Source of the DNA: Datnioides undecimradiatus
Lineage: Eukaryota; Chordata; Actinopteri; Lobotiformes; Datnioididae
Length of the DNA stretch: 64,000 bases
NCBI GenBank assembly: GCA_008933995.1
Contig: WARS01000034.1
Coordinates: 3,822,707 to 3,886,706, forward strand
Direction of reading: 5' to 3'
In this document: in pieces, positions 48,501 to 62,850 of the stretch
How positions within the stretch are numbered: the stretch's first letter is position 1
Layout of the letters: every line of letters starts with the position of its first letter
Notes under the pieces: model-generated
What the model was told of the DNA's origin: nothing
Databases searched by the model: none
What the model saw: the letters and a program-made list of their open reading frames with translations, nothing else
Position numbers and translations under genes: made by a program

Positions 48501-51500
48501 TTAGCCCACACGCAGCCACCGTGGTCCCCTCTTCCATCTATCTCATCCAAAATCGAGCCTCGGTGGTAACTTGGCTGATATTTGAGATGGATGCAAGGAC
48601 TCCGATATTTATGTGGCTTGGACGCGGAGCATATTAAAATGTCGGCGACTACTGACGAAGAGTGAGCATCATTCAGCAGGATGTGAATAAATGGCCACGT
48701 AATGGCGCTGTCAAAACTAATTATGTCAGGCTTTTTTAGACGACTCTAAAGCTCCCGAATCTAGTCTCTCAACTGCGAATGTTTAAAATGCAGGTTGATT
48801 GTGCGTGCCCCTCAGGTCAGCGGAAGCAGGTGCTCATGAATAAAGAGGAAGTTAAATATGCGTGAAGTTATTAATTACAAGCCTGATATTTTTACAAGGT
48901 GCTTCTGTATTTTGGCTTTGCTGCAGTAGTTGGCCACGGCTGTCAATACATTTCTTTTCTTGCCTCCGCTCGCCTTCTCTCCCTCCCCAAGGTGGTTCCG
49001 GGAACACAGCTTGATCCCGCCGACAGCCCAAAAACGTCCCAGTGCAACAAACCAGTGACAACAGCTGTCCTAAGTTTTACTTTGTTGTTGCATACCATTA
49101 TGACTCTTATTCAGATTTTATTGTATTTGTTTATTTATATATCACCCAGGTGCTGGTCAGCAAGGAGCAATTGTTTTGCGCCCGGAGCCAAAGATGATAA
49201 GGTGAGAATGCAAATGCACCGTTGCACATTTAAAACAGTCACATTAACGAATTAAAGGATTGTTGTTTTTTTTTTGCTGACCTTTATCGTCAGTCGGCAG
49301 CAAAGACGTTTAGGAAAGTTTTGGCTCCTCACTTCAACCACATCTCCCACGACCTGCATTCAAATGCACACATAATTACATTTTGCATTAAAAACACAAT
49401 GCCGGCCAAAAGCTCGGACTACATTAGGAGGGGGTCAGTGGCGGTGTTCAGTTTGAAGGCAGTTCCAGTGTACTGCACCATAAGGTCTGAGTGCAAAAAT
49501 CACCCTAAACATGCAGTTTTAGTTGAATGTAAATATGTTTAAATCATACTGTAGCCCCAGTAGCACTGAACATTGTGTTGGTGCACGATGCATTAACTTT
49601 CTTTGATATGCAGAGGACAGACATCCAAAATAGTTTCATATGATGTCATTTCTTGGTGGAACACGTGTCTGCTGAGGTTCTGAGGACAGCAAATGTCACA
49701 ATAGCCAGTCTAATTGAAACATATTAGATTCCACTCTTTGCGGGGTGCACATCCTGCACTTGCTCCTAGAAGCCGAACGCACGCATTGCAAGTGACTTTT
49801 ATTGTAATGTAAAATAACAGGTTGTGCATGCAGGATGATAAAACTGTGTTATGTCTTTTCTGACTTGAAACCAGATGTGGCTTTTTTTTGTTCAAGCGGC
49901 GGCACCTTAGTAAATCATTTAGCATCTGACTGTGCGAAGAGGAGGGGGGAGGTAAAATTGAGTACAGGCAGGACAGTGTGTGTTTTCAGAGCTAGAAATC
50001 TCAACAGCTGGTGGCTGGCATTCATCACCACACCATCAACCCCTGCTAGTATATGATGGTAATTTGGTGCGATGGGTGAGGAGAGAAATAACCTGACTGT
50101 GGCTATGGTCACTGGCTTCTGGTGATATCTTCAAGCTTTAAAGACACATTTTAAACCTCAGAAGCTGGTGAATGGCTTGATGTGTTCATGGTTCAGTGAT
50201 GGAATAAAATAAAATCTAGATTTTGTGAAATTCACCACAGAGGAGTTTATGCATACAATGCCACAAAGATTGATAAAGAACTGTTCATCTTCTAGTCAGA
50301 AAACACTTGGCATTGTGCTACAAGTGTAAAGTTTATTGGTGGTCTCATTGCCTTCACTGCATCAGTTATGGATTTATGGATAAGTTCGTGTTGCATTAGC
50401 TTTTCAAATTCAGCTCCGGTGGTTGCTGCCTCATTGCCCTTTTAAATAAAGTCAAATCCACTGTTTAAATGAGAGAAGCATTGTCACGAAGTGCTTTTCA
50501 GACACGTGAATAAAGAATAATAACGAAAAACAAAAAAATCCCTGCTGCCATCTCCCAGACAATCACATCATCCAGAACATTGCTCTAATAGTAGGAGCTA
50601 GACAGGTGAGCACCCCGGGTTCACTGTGCTCTGAGCGACTGTTGTGCATGTGTGTGAGAGGCAGCAGAGACTGGCAGCATAATGGTGGGTGGTAGGCTCT
50701 TGAAATGACAGAGGCGAGCCACTGACCAGCCCCGAGGGCCCCCCTCGTCCCAGGGTCATGTGTCATTAGCGCAGCCTGATTTGGTGGCAGACTCTGAAAC
50801 GGCCGAGCAGCGGGGACAGTTTTCATGGCTGAGTGGAAAGCGCTCGCGGCCAGCGCCTGTCCTCACTTTGCCTCTTTCCAGCGGAATAAGCTCCATCCAG
50901 GCAGCTTAGAGAAGCCAGCCAAGATTCCTCCCACTCACTCGCCTGCACAAGGCAGATGCGTGTGAAGATACACTCACCTTATTTTGACAAAGTTAGTTGT
51001 ACGAGGATGTTAAGAAAAGCTGTGGCTGTTAATTTAAATATCAAAATCAGCAGTGGTTCCATTAGATTTCATTTAAGAAACTGAAGATTAAAGTTTGAGC
51101 AAAGTGAGCCCAAAACTAAATCAGCTGAATGAGCCAAAGGCTTCCTGTCAAGTGCAAAGTGATACAAAGACATGTGAACTAACAGGTGTGCAGCTAACTT
51201 TGCCGCACAGAGCCTGGAAACAACACATTTGTCGATGCGGTCTACAGTCGCTGTCCATCTTTCTCAGTCATAGCAGCGATCCTCTTTAAATTTAGATCAT
51301 GAGTCACACTGATAGGCGTGAAAGAATCCAGAATGAAAGCTAAATTACTGCCACAGAACCTGAACACAGAAGTGCTGATGGTGCTGAAAGTAGAACACAA
51401 AAGTAGAGAGCTGTCAAGCTATAAAATTACACAGCAAGCCGGGTGAAAAGATGATTACGGGCAATTATGCAGCGGCAAATGCCCTCTGAGGGGAGACCTT

Positions 51501-54500
51501 CTGTGTTTCCGAGGTTCACTGGAATGGACACACAAATAGCAATACAGTTTAGCATCTGCTGTGTTTGTTCATGATAACTGTGATGCCTTACATATGAATA
51601 CAGTTAACTGTAAGTGGTTCTGTGTGGTGAACACTGTATATTCTACAGCATTAAGGGCTAATTCACTCCTCTAAAACTGGATAATGTCTTCTGGATGTCG
51701 ACACAGTAAACGTGTAACCGAATGCATTTACTCAAGTACTCAAGTTTTGTCAGACATGATGCTTTGTTACAGAATAAACTACCAAACATGTATTATAAAA
51801 TAGTTTAAATTAAGTTAAAATTAAAATTGCCATCAGCCACATTTTGAGAATGTTTAGTAGTACAATACTTAAAGGGCCATTCCGCGTACTCAGTACTACA
51901 TTTTGAGATATTTTTAAGATGACGACTTTATAGAAGCAATAAGAATAGATTGCAAACTTTAAAATGCATGGCCTTTTATTAAAGTGGAGAAAAATCAAAT
52001 GTATTAAGACCGTGCATACTTTTTCACTGCCTACCACTCCTATCCAGACACCACATGAGATCCCCGTCCAAACCTTTCCAGTGCATCTTGGAAATACAGC
52101 AACTGTCTCCTCAAAGTCACTCGCTTTGTCCTGAATGCTCGGCGGTAAGCGAAAACTTGAAACACATCATGTCCTTAACAGCCGCTGCCCCCACGCTTGT
52201 TACTGCTATTGCGGGTATGTGGATGCGTTAACGTGTACATTGCTTTTTAGTGCGTGGCTTCACCCACGCTCATTTGTAGGTGGTGTGTAATTTGTCACCA
52301 GAATTACAGACTTGGATGAGAGGCATGTGTTTGATATTCTGATCAAGCTGTACCTGGCAAAACACAGTCTGATCTTGATCCTAATTAAAATGTGGTATAA
52401 TTAAGGTTAATTGTGTTTTTCCCATGTATTTTGATTTCATATTAGATATATCAGAATCTGCTGACTGTCTCTAACACATTACAGACATTTAAAGTGATAT
52501 GAAGTAGCTTGACTGCAAACATGCGAGCTAATCAAATGTGAATCACATGTCAGCTGCAACAGTAATGTTTTTGTGCTTGAAAAGGGAACTAAACTTGGCA
52601 TTTGTCCAGTAGGAGCATGGGGTTGATATGAAATGACTGCTCCTGCCACACTTGATCGCTCCCTGGAAGTCTAGTTTTGTAACCTCCTCCATTGTGTCAA
52701 AACAGTGATATTATTATAATGGAGAATTCATTTTCAGATGTGCCACCTTCCAGGTTGCTCGTGTTGAATTTCCTTCCTCAGACGCATCAGAATGGTGTAG
52801 CAGAGCTCGGTGTTGACAGTCTGATGCTTGGGTATGAGCTAATGATGCACAACTTTGCAAATGTCGGGGAGAAAAGATGGGAGTGCTGCTGGTGCATTCC
52901 TTCTGTGACACTGCAGCTTCTTCCACTGCAAAGGCTGCAGGTTAGTCTCTGCTTTGTTGCTGTAGTCTCAAGTCTTGTCAGCAGTGATGATCCTCCACGT
53001 GAAGTTTGGTTTGACACACAATTTGATGTTTTTTTTCTCAGCGTAAGTTTGAGGTTCAGGTTCGAAATCACAAAAACACACGCAACAGATGTTGATCGCG
53101 CAATTTAACGCTGGATACTGACGCACAAAAGTTGTTACGTGCACCTGCTGCCTGCTCATCTGCAACAGAGGCAGTCTGGGAACTCTTTGATTGCTCCTCG
53201 TAATATGAAACACATCTGTCTTGCTAGCCGGCGCAGAGTTTGGGTGGAATTATGTCTTTAATCAGAATCTGCTGTTTTAAACTTCAACAGCTCACTTTGA
53301 GAATTCACGTCGACTGTTACCGTCACTTCAGAGAGGCCACACAAACGGGATGTTTATCACATAAGAAAGCGTGAACATCTCCAGTTTTTCTCCGCTCCCA
53401 ACTGCACCTTTCATGTTTTCAAACGGATTGTGTGTTTCAGCCCTCCCTACACGCCAGTCTTCCTTCCCAGACAGGAAGTCATTACAGGGGCTCTCACCCC
53501 ATCACAGATGGCCATTTAACACATCGCTGGCAACTGCAAATGAACCAGGAGTAGCAGCCGCTTGACTAGACCCGGCCGACTTTGCACAAATGTTTATCTC
53601 TCACTCACCTGCTGTGCTGGGATGGGAGGTGCACTTCAACCTTGGCTCGGGTTTCCACTTTATTTATTTATTTCTATTTGTTTGTCGCAGGGAGCTGACA
53701 CTTTAAATTCACTTTGGAGCATTCTGCGAGGTGCACAGGTGCAAAGCTACCTTTTTATTTCCTCAACACCTTGCTGAACAAACACCTTTTAGCACGGTTC
53801 TCGCCGAAATCGGTGTAGCCTGAATGAGGACTTTCTCCGTTGTTTATTCTCTGTTTTTGTATCTTTTTATTTTCCTTGGAGGCGCAGGGGGAAGAGCTGA
53901 TTCTTCTTCGAATCTCCTTTTGCAGCCCCATCGAAATTTGTAATAGCCATATTTGCTCTGTCAAGCTGCCTTAGCCTTTTGGTGCGTTTGGAGTTCCATC
54001 GGTGATAAAACAGATAAAGCCGACTTGACAAGTTAAAAATGAGAAAGCAATTGTGGCTGACACCCTGGAGACAGCCGTCCTCTCTCTCTCGCTTTCTCCC
54101 TCCCTCCATCTCTCCCTCCGTCTCTCTTGCTGTGTTGTTTGCTCTTGTTCTCTGGAAATGCCTTGCTTGTTATTTACTATCTCTACCGAGTAAAATATTA
54201 ACGAAGATACCTCTTGAGGATGTTTGCAAGTGCTGAGCGATACAACCGCTGCCCTGCTATTAAGGGAGAGAGGCTAAGCACTGAGGAATGTAAACACAGG
54301 GCCTATTCATTAGTCCCTTCCTATCATTCCACCACTTTGCATCTAATACGGTATATCCACTTCCCCTGTCTGCTGCAGAGTGTTGTTGACATACTTAAAT
54401 ATTGTGATTACCTATGAGTGTGAAGGTGATGTAAGGGGGAAGAAACGGATAATTGTTTATGTGCATGAGTTTAAGTTTGTGTGTGTGCTTATGTGTGTGT

Positions 54501-56967
54501 GTGAGGGGATGGCGCAATGTAAAGCCCAAGTGCCTTGCGTGTGTAAAATTCACATGAGAGAGGGGAAAGAGGGGGTTGACAGAGCAGTGCTGGCAAGGCT
54601 GGGTGTCTAAATCACGGCTTGGAATGGACCCTCGGCGTGGCGATTGGCTGTCACAGCCACAGATGGAGGACGGCGCCCACAGGAAAAGGATAAACTGTCT
54701 GATAAGCGCACGGTGAGGTACAGGGCTTCTGCTGGCAGACAGACTCTTGAGAGAGAAGGGGGTGGAAGAGGGGGCGCGGGGGGGGTAGAAAAGGAAAACG
54801 AGTCAAGAGGGAACAGGCAACAGATGAATCTCCATCTGTGTTCAGAGGCGAGCAGGGATAGCAGTGAGAAAACAAGCCAAACAACCACTGAGGTGCAGCT
54901 TTGGTCTCATACCTCTTGTGAGTTTACCTCTCCGAAGGAACACTTAAGTGCATTTTGATATTTCCCATTTCTACAGAGGAACGGCCGGCGCACACTTCTG
55001 TAATAATGAGCTGGGATGAGTGGCATCAATCAGCTGCTTCGGAAATGGAGGCGGCGGCAGTAGGAGTAGCACCAACACAGTGTTTATTTCATCAATAATG
55101 AAGAAAGAAAATGAGCAAATGGCAAAGAAGCTCCTGCAAAACTGATAACCACAACTCTATTATGTATGAGGAAGGATTAACAACAATGTGAGGAAATCTG
55201 AGGGAGCGCATCAGACTGATGATCTGTCACCGCGGGCTGCCTCTCACAAACTGCTCATTCACTCACAGACTGGCATCATTCATTGGCTAACCGTTGGCCG
55301 AGTTAGGAGATGAACCCGCACAGACCTTTGGCTGCGAATAAGCAGGAGGCGGCCATGACACGTTTGCGATCAACTGTTCTAATAAGCAATTTTTTTTTTT
55401 GCTGAACACACAGCAGCTGCGTTTGTATGGATACAAGTGGATGTATGGACTGAGATGGTGCTAAATGAGTTTTCTTCTTTTATTGCGCGCTAAACACAAC
55501 AGATTTTTATATTTTCTTATTTTTTGCAGCCTTGCAAACAATGCCATGTGACTTTGGTTTGTTTTAGCCTTATCCACTCTCTCTGTGCAGCCCTGACCAA
55601 AGACCAAAGAGTATTATTTTCCTAAACTTTACCAACAAACAGTCAAAGCTCTGTTGTGTCATTTCAATGTAAAGACTTTCTGATAGTTTTATTTAGGTAT
55701 GTACATCCCCCTGAGACAGAAGCTGATTCAATAACTTTAAACCCCCAGCTGCGATGGATTGAATTTAAATATGTAATCCATATGCATGCACATTCTCAGC
55801 AATCTGCATACTTAAACCATAGATGCTGCCATTCAAAGCTTTAAAATGAACTTATAAGACACAGAGTTCAAGTTGAAAGATAGGTAGTGTGGTGAAATGT
55901 GTCTTTAAGGAACCGTAATAATATCCCTTCAGTAATACAAAGGGATCTGTGAACGAATCCAAAGACAAATACCTCCCAGATTGACAGAGTCCTATCTGTT
56001 ATTCCCACAGCCTGTTTTGGGTTAAGTGGCTTTTCCGCCTAAGTCCAAGCTGTATGGAGTTGGCTCTTGAAAGATGGTGCTTATCTGGTGATGTGGGTGT
56101 CTCTTTGTAATATAATGTCAATTATGGGGCCACTTATTATTGCTACATTCAATAAAGTGACCTTAAAGCGTTATTGCTTTCCAGAAGACGGGCACAAAGA
56201 GAGGAGAAATAATATACGAAACAGCAGAAGCTGTATCCTGCGCAGAAATAACAAGTCAATATTTATGGTTGTTTTTCATAACCTTTTTGCTGAGTATTTA
56301 CCAAACATTTATTGGGGTCACTTCATATAAAACTAAATTAGTAATAAAGAAAAGGCATTTTTGTGCACTGTGTAAATTGGAGTGATTATTCATATGGTGT
56401 ACAATGCACAAAACAACACATAGAGCAAATGTGGACTTGAAGAGAGACATAACTGAAGGTACTATACAGAATGCTTCTGCTTCTCAGCCTCACTGTGCTT
56501 TATTTCCTTTATATCATCATCATATCTTTCCATTTCTTTCAGTACTAAACCAATTTCAAGATCTGAATCTGTGGCTGGGCGCGCGTGTGTTTCCATTTGT
56601 TTGTTTTATTTTAATCAAGTTTATGTCTTGAATTGATCGAAGGCACTTAAAGATTTGCCCTTAATTCGTCTTGTTCAGATCAGATGTATCACCTCAACCT
56701 GCTGGCCAGGAAACTTTGCATGTTGGGAATATTTCCTGCAGGCATGGGATTGCTGTTTGAAGACTGAGTTACTCATAACTCACGACTTAAAGGCAATTCA
56801 ACCTGGACTCTGTATTTTCATGTTTTGTGGATACTTTTTGAAGTTTGTCTAGTTTCCAAACTCACTTTGTTCGGACTTAACAGAAACAAAGTGAAATTCA
56901 CCGAATCCATCTCTGCTCGTCTTCCCACTGCTGCGACAATCGCCAGCCCTTGTCTGGTGCTCTCTGG

Positions 56968-57102
56968 TTAAACCCTAAATTCACAGAGTTAGATGTGAAA
57001 ATACTCACGCTGTTTTTCTTCCCGCTGCCTCCCTGAGGGACGACCTCCCTCCCTCTCCTCTCCTGATATTTTCTTATCTAAATCTGTGAATTAAGGGTTT
57101 AT
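56968..57102. repeat. Imperfect inverted repeat (about 25-bp arms)
   Basis: 56968-56993 and 57078-57102 are reverse complements over about 25 bp with a few mismatches (core AAACCCT/AATTCACAGA versus TCTGTGAATT/AGGGTTT), separated by about 85 bp. The pairing does not extend outward. Confidence 0.7.
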
Positions 57103-60100
57103 TTTGACCTAAACAGCGATGATGATCGTTGAAACGGTGGGAAGACACGCCAAGATGGTTTTGGTGAGTTTTATTTTGGTGCTAAAATGACTCTTTGTGT
57201 CACTGCAATCTGGTTAGTTTGAATAGAGAGATATATGGGCTATTTCTGGTATTTCTCTGTGTGGTTCTCTTCCATACTGTTGAATCTGAGCCTGTCAGAT
57301 GCAAAAACCAGCAACATGAAAAAACTGAGCCCAGGATGAAAAATGCAGCAGTTACCGTTTAAGAAAGCTACTGTGTAATATTCAGGGGAAGTTTCTACAT
57401 ACTGGTGACCTGGGATTTTTGCAAATATATACATTGCAAGATGGTAGGAAAAGCATCATCAAACAGAGAAGTTAGAGGGCGGGGGACATGTCCTGCAAGA
57501 CTGGAGCATCACAGGCTGGAGCTAATATTCTCAGCCAACATCTGAGACCTTATTCTATTAAGATGAAGGCCATCCTATTTTAGTCAGCATGGCCTAGCCC
57601 AGAAAAAAAAATCTCAGAGTTATTTAAAAAAGGATCCCAAAATCAACACAGCACCGAGTTTCAGTCAGAGTCATGGAGTTAACAAACTCTTCATCACCTC
57701 TTCTGTGGCAGGTGGGAAGAGGCCAGAGATGGGTTTTCTGAAGATGGCGTCCATGGGGAGAATGAGGAGTCGAGCTCAAGTGCAATGCAAGGCGCCGTTT
57801 ACAGCAGCAGGTATCTAGTTTGCCTTATTTGACAATGTATATCTCTGACTTTGCAAGACGTATCATCAAATGTGGAAAAATGACTGCAAAACTGAGAGTG
57901 ACATCCAGCTAAAATCCAATATGCTAAGCTAGCTCCACATGGTTTGCTTGTATTTTGTTTCTCTTGTCAACAATATGGTACAAATATGTGAGAACAAATT
58001 GCTTATTTAGGTGAAATTTCTAATTGTCTGCAGGACTTGCTTCCATTTACTTAAGTGCAACATGGTGAGAGAGACTAAGAAGCAACCATTAAGTAAAGTT
58101 GAACTGCGACTCCTGTAAAATCCAGACCGAAGACAAACATCTCAAATTATAATTCTAATTTAAGCACAAGAATGTACCATAATTAGGGAACACTTGTCAT
58201 TGCTTCTATATGCTGAGGACTAATTAACTGCATTAAATCAAACTAATTAAAAGCCAAGAGACTCATTAAAGTCAAGGTGAAATGGAATTTTTGAGATGAT
58301 GTAGCTTCCGTATTGTGACATCTTGCTGTGGAACCGCAGGCGGGACATGATGTTTGGAGGAATTTAATTTGAACGACATATTTTGTTTCACAGAATGAAA
58401 AATTTTGACATAAGAAAACAAAGAAGTTTCTTATTTTTCTATTTTTTTACCTACGTATTGTTAAGTAGGTGCACAATACAATATCAGATGTGATCCTTTA
58501 GTAGTTAAAAAGACATTTTCCAGAGAGCAGCTGACAGCTAAACCAAGATGACACTAGAGACTGCAAGTACAGGCTCCCTGTCTGTGCTGCTGACTGATGG
58601 ATTTAACTGACCAATTGTGATTCTCAGGAGAGATGCTTAGTTCATCAGATCTGACATTGGTGACAGACTCAAATACATATGAAAAGCTGCTCTTAATCAA
58701 TAGAGCTTCCTGTGCAAAAGCATGTTCCACACGGGGGTTCTTTGTATGCAAAATGACACAGTAGGCACTGTACCAGTACAGTCAGAATACAGTTTGCTTA
58801 TTCACATGCTGTCTCGAATAATTGACCATATTTACTTTGCTACTCCCGTGTCTCTTAAACAGTTTGAGCATTTGTCAGGCCAAAAGAATTTAGGTTTAAG
58901 TGGTAAAAAGCCTGTGTCACTAAAACTGAATTAGCCCTCAGTACTCATGGGCTCAAACTACATGTTTAAGCATGAATTCACACTGTTGAGTCTCTATTAT
59001 TCTGTTTCAATAGCAGCTAAATGAAGCTTAGCCGGAGTTCAATCAGGAAGATTGCCTCATTCACAAATCTGTGCCCTTTTGCTCTTTCATTCAGTACTCT
59101 TTCCTAATCAGTTCAAGCTACATTTTCTTCCCACGAACCACAGTTTGTCAGAGCTGTAGGCTGAATATGATTTGGAGGTGTAGGATCAGACATGAGTCAT
59201 TGTGATCATGCTTTATATTAGAGGTTTAATGTTGTATCAGCGGGGAGTAGCAGCCTGGACTGAATCAGTTGCGTTCGTCTCTCGTCTCTGATCTAAGAAC
59301 ACAATACACACATACTAGTGCATTACATAGAAACAATAGAATTGCAAAGTAGATATTTTGGGTATTCAGAGTTCCTTTTCATTTTGTGACAGACAATTGG
59401 AGCAGGTCCAAGGCTTGGGTGGGCATGAAACTCAGCTGGTGTTTCAGGGGATGCTTTCTGCAACCACCAACTCAGGTTTGGTTAGAATAAACCCTTCTTT
59501 CACTGAGTTAATCTGAAAGTATTTTGAGGACAGTGAAGATGGCCATCACAGGGGCCACTGTGGGAACATTAAGGGTTTATATCCCCAGATTTTGAGATTG
59601 TTGGAAGAGTGGAAAGAACAAACATAGAGTTTTAGTGAGTTTTATTTTGTTGTCTGTAGAGTTTGAACGAGATGTGTTGTACAATGCTAAAATTACTATT
59701 ATTTTGGCTTGAGTCTCGTGGGTTTGACTGGCGAGACGTTGTTTTGGTCAAACAAAAAGGATCTTAGTCTTTAACATGAACATGTTACTCTGTGGGGATC
59801 CTGTCCATAATGCTGTCAGACACTTGGAATAACAATCTGAGCCAGTCAGTGGCAAATACAAGCACTTTCAGTAGACGTATTTTGACGGGCGCAATTGCCC
59901 ACCATTATGACATCGTAGCCTGTTTGGCGTCTGCCGGCTGCAGCACTCCAGTTCAATACTGGATCAATTTCAAAAACTGTTGTTGCCATTAGTCATTTAG
60001 ACACAAAAACATGGGAAAATAGAGTCCAGATTGCAAAACACCGAAGTTTCCCTTTAAGTCAGAACAAAGGATGGGCAAATGCATTGGAAAACATTTGGTT

Positions 60101-61136
60101 CTTTGATTAAAAACTAAAAGCCTGTATACATAATAATGTGAGGAGAGAAGCAAACTAAAACAGAAGCAAAGCTGAAATATTAAAACCCGCTGGAACATAA
60201 AGTTGTAGTAATTTTAGTCAAAGGAACTTTTGTGTTTCTATGCCGAGATGATTTTAGAATATAATAGCAAGGAAAGGGAAGCTTACAGAGAAGAATACAA
60301 CTTAAACCTAAAGCATTGTGTGACTCCATAAGTACCTTAGCATGATGATATGTCACCACAAGCTAATTTAGGTCTGTATACGCATCATCCGAGAAACCAT
60401 AATTCGATCCCAGCACTGCTTTCAAAGGGAGCAGCTGAATCCTGATATTTTCTCCACTTTTTAGCAATACACTAATGATATGTCCATGCTTTGATGCTGA
60501 AGAACAAGTTGAACACAAAAGAAGTTGAAATAGCCAGGAGTTATTCCCAAATCCCAGTCCATACCTGACTGTCTGAGCATAAATAATAAAAAAAAAGAAA
60601 TATTGCAGAGAGATTTTTTTTTTTTTTCTGGTTTCAGTCTCTCATTTTTTTGCAAAATACCAGCAAGGCATCCATTCCCGGCTTTATTGTGAAAGGGATA
60701 AAGGGTTTTCTCCTCTTTTTTTTACGCCAGCTGTACATATTGATAGCAGACAGTTAGATGCTGCTCACAGTGCCACAGTCTGGACACTTACTCCAGCATC
60801 CCTCGGCTATATTGTATGTCAGAAGATAGGATGTGCAATATTCTCAGACCAAGAAATGAATCCACAGAGATTTCTTTGTGGCTTGTCCAGATAATCCTTT
60901 TGGTCAAAGAAAAAGAAACCCTCTCTCTCTCGCTCGAGGCGTCAGGGGGATTCTCAGAGGAGGCGGTTTTCATTTCAATTTGCGGCCCATACTTGTGGTG
61001 CCTGTTTACCATGCTGCGATCCAGTTTAAAGATATAGAGTGATTGTGGAAAGCACTTCAGGTAAGCTGGCAAAAAACGTATTGAAATATGGACTTTCTTT
61101 TAGTTTTATTAATTGATATGCTCAGAGGTGTGAAGG

Positions 61137-61189
61137 CAAAGGAAAGGGAAAGAAAGGAAGGGGGAGGAAGAGAAAGGAGAGGAAAGGAA
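61137..61189. repeat. Pure purine tract
   Basis: About 53 bases of only A and G (GGAAAGGGAAAGAAAGGAAG type), capable of triplex (H-DNA) formation. Confidence 0.85.
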
Positions 61190-62850
61190 CTTATTTGAAG
61201 CGCTCCCTCTGCAATTTACTGTCTAGGGAGGAGTAAATATCTCTTTTTCATTATTTAAGTTCCCTCGGGCTGTCAGCATCCAAACCACTAAGATTTAAAC
61301 TGAAAAAATAATGTCTGATGTGGTCTGAATGCTGAATAAAACTGAAACCACTTCCTTATCAGAGATGTTTTCATGTTGGGATAGTCTGTGTGCGTGTTTA
61401 TGCTTATGGGCATGTATACAGGCGTGTTTGTGTGTGACAAGGCACCGAGTTCCTCCCATTCCTAGAAGCCCCCCAGGCGCCGGGGAGCATCTGCAGCCCT
61501 CTCTTTTCCATATGCCCTGTGCCTCTCAGTCTCACTCAATCATTAATTCAGGGTGATTATGAATTAACAAGCCACCATCACTCTTTTCTCTGTCTGATCA
61601 ACCTGATTTCATTTTCATTTTCCTTTTTTTTTAATGATTTCGACGTTAAATGAGGGCTTCTAATTATGTAGGCAAAGCTGTCTCAGGTGGACGGTTTGGC
61701 ATGATGATGCTACGGATACAGTTACTATAGCGATCCAGGATTTTTCAATTAGAAAAACGTGTTACTTAGATTTTCCCTTTGGAAAATCTGAGGCTGGGTG
61801 TACAGTAGAAGGGAAGGGAGTGGGGTTGAATTCTCAGTTTCATGTAAAGATGACAAAAATGTCATGCTCAATTTGGGCTGATTAGGCCACCAAATGTCAT
61901 GTTAATGTCACTTTTTTCATGTGGTATCCTCACGGATTGGCCAAACAATCTCAGTGTGGTTGCAATGATTTGGAAAAGCTGTAGGTGGGAAACAAATATT
62001 TTGAAAAGGAAATGATTTTCCTGATGTATACGGTGTACCGAAAGGCTGCACAACCATACTCGACACAATATATGCTCATCTGCACCAAGTTTTTGTGACT
62101 GTGATGGAAATCCTCCCCAGGTAGCAAAGAAAAGAGACCTCCTCTGAGCAGACGGGGGCTCACCGTGTGCTCAGAGACACACAACAACCGGACAGATGCT
62201 TGCCAACACGGGGGCCTGAGCACAGCATCCTCCAGTTGAAGGGCGGTCTCCTTAATCACCATGACACCCTGCTGCTCTGTTGGTTTGGCAAAACAATGCA
62301 GAGACAAACAGACAGAGCAAACTTGATTGGATATGTTCTGTTGGGAGTGAGATTTACAAGCTTCAAGCGGCTTTTTTGGGGTGTCTGACTCTGACACTAG
62401 ATCACAGGACATGACATTAAAAAGCTCTGGGCAACAGGGTTTTTAAGCTGCATATTTCTTTTGATATTTACAGGATCAAGGGAATCTATACAGTCTTATA
62501 CACTATTATTGAAATATACCACCACTGAATAATTTTACGAAGTAAAAAGAGAGGCTGGACCATGACTTGTTACAACAATGAATTTGAAAATAATAAAGTG
62601 TGTACAAATACAACTTGCTGTTATAGTTAACATATAATGGCTGTCTTACTGTAAGAATTAGCTAATTTTATACAAAATACTTCCAGAAGTTGACCATTTA
62701 GATGACATTTGAGAGAATTTTACATTTAGATTCAGCATGAATGCCGTGAATGAATTTCTGTTTTACTTATGAATATATTGTCTTAACCTTCAATCTGTCA
62801 TTTCAGCCTCTGTGAGAGTCTCGGCAATGTAAACATGTGACGGTATGTTA

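Larger units (their letters stand above)
42131..62850. other. About 20.7 kb gene-free region
   Basis: I find no exon chain, no recognisable protein and no RNA gene on either strand; open frames are 153 aa or less and look random. Elements noted: a CTCF-like site (42851-42864), a G-quadruplex motif (45516-45545), poly-A (48200-48216), a second G-rich run (54758-54785), an inverted repeat (56968-57102) and a purine tract (61137-61189). Large parts (for example 46.9-49.6 kb and 53-55 kb) look non-repetitive, which would fit a region of conserved non-coding elements, but sequence alone cannot show that. Confidence 0.6.

Noticed and set aside
61951-62412. 153-aa minus-strand open frame in the gene-free region
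   Set aside because: Composition looks random, no recognisable domain, and no splice or promoter context.
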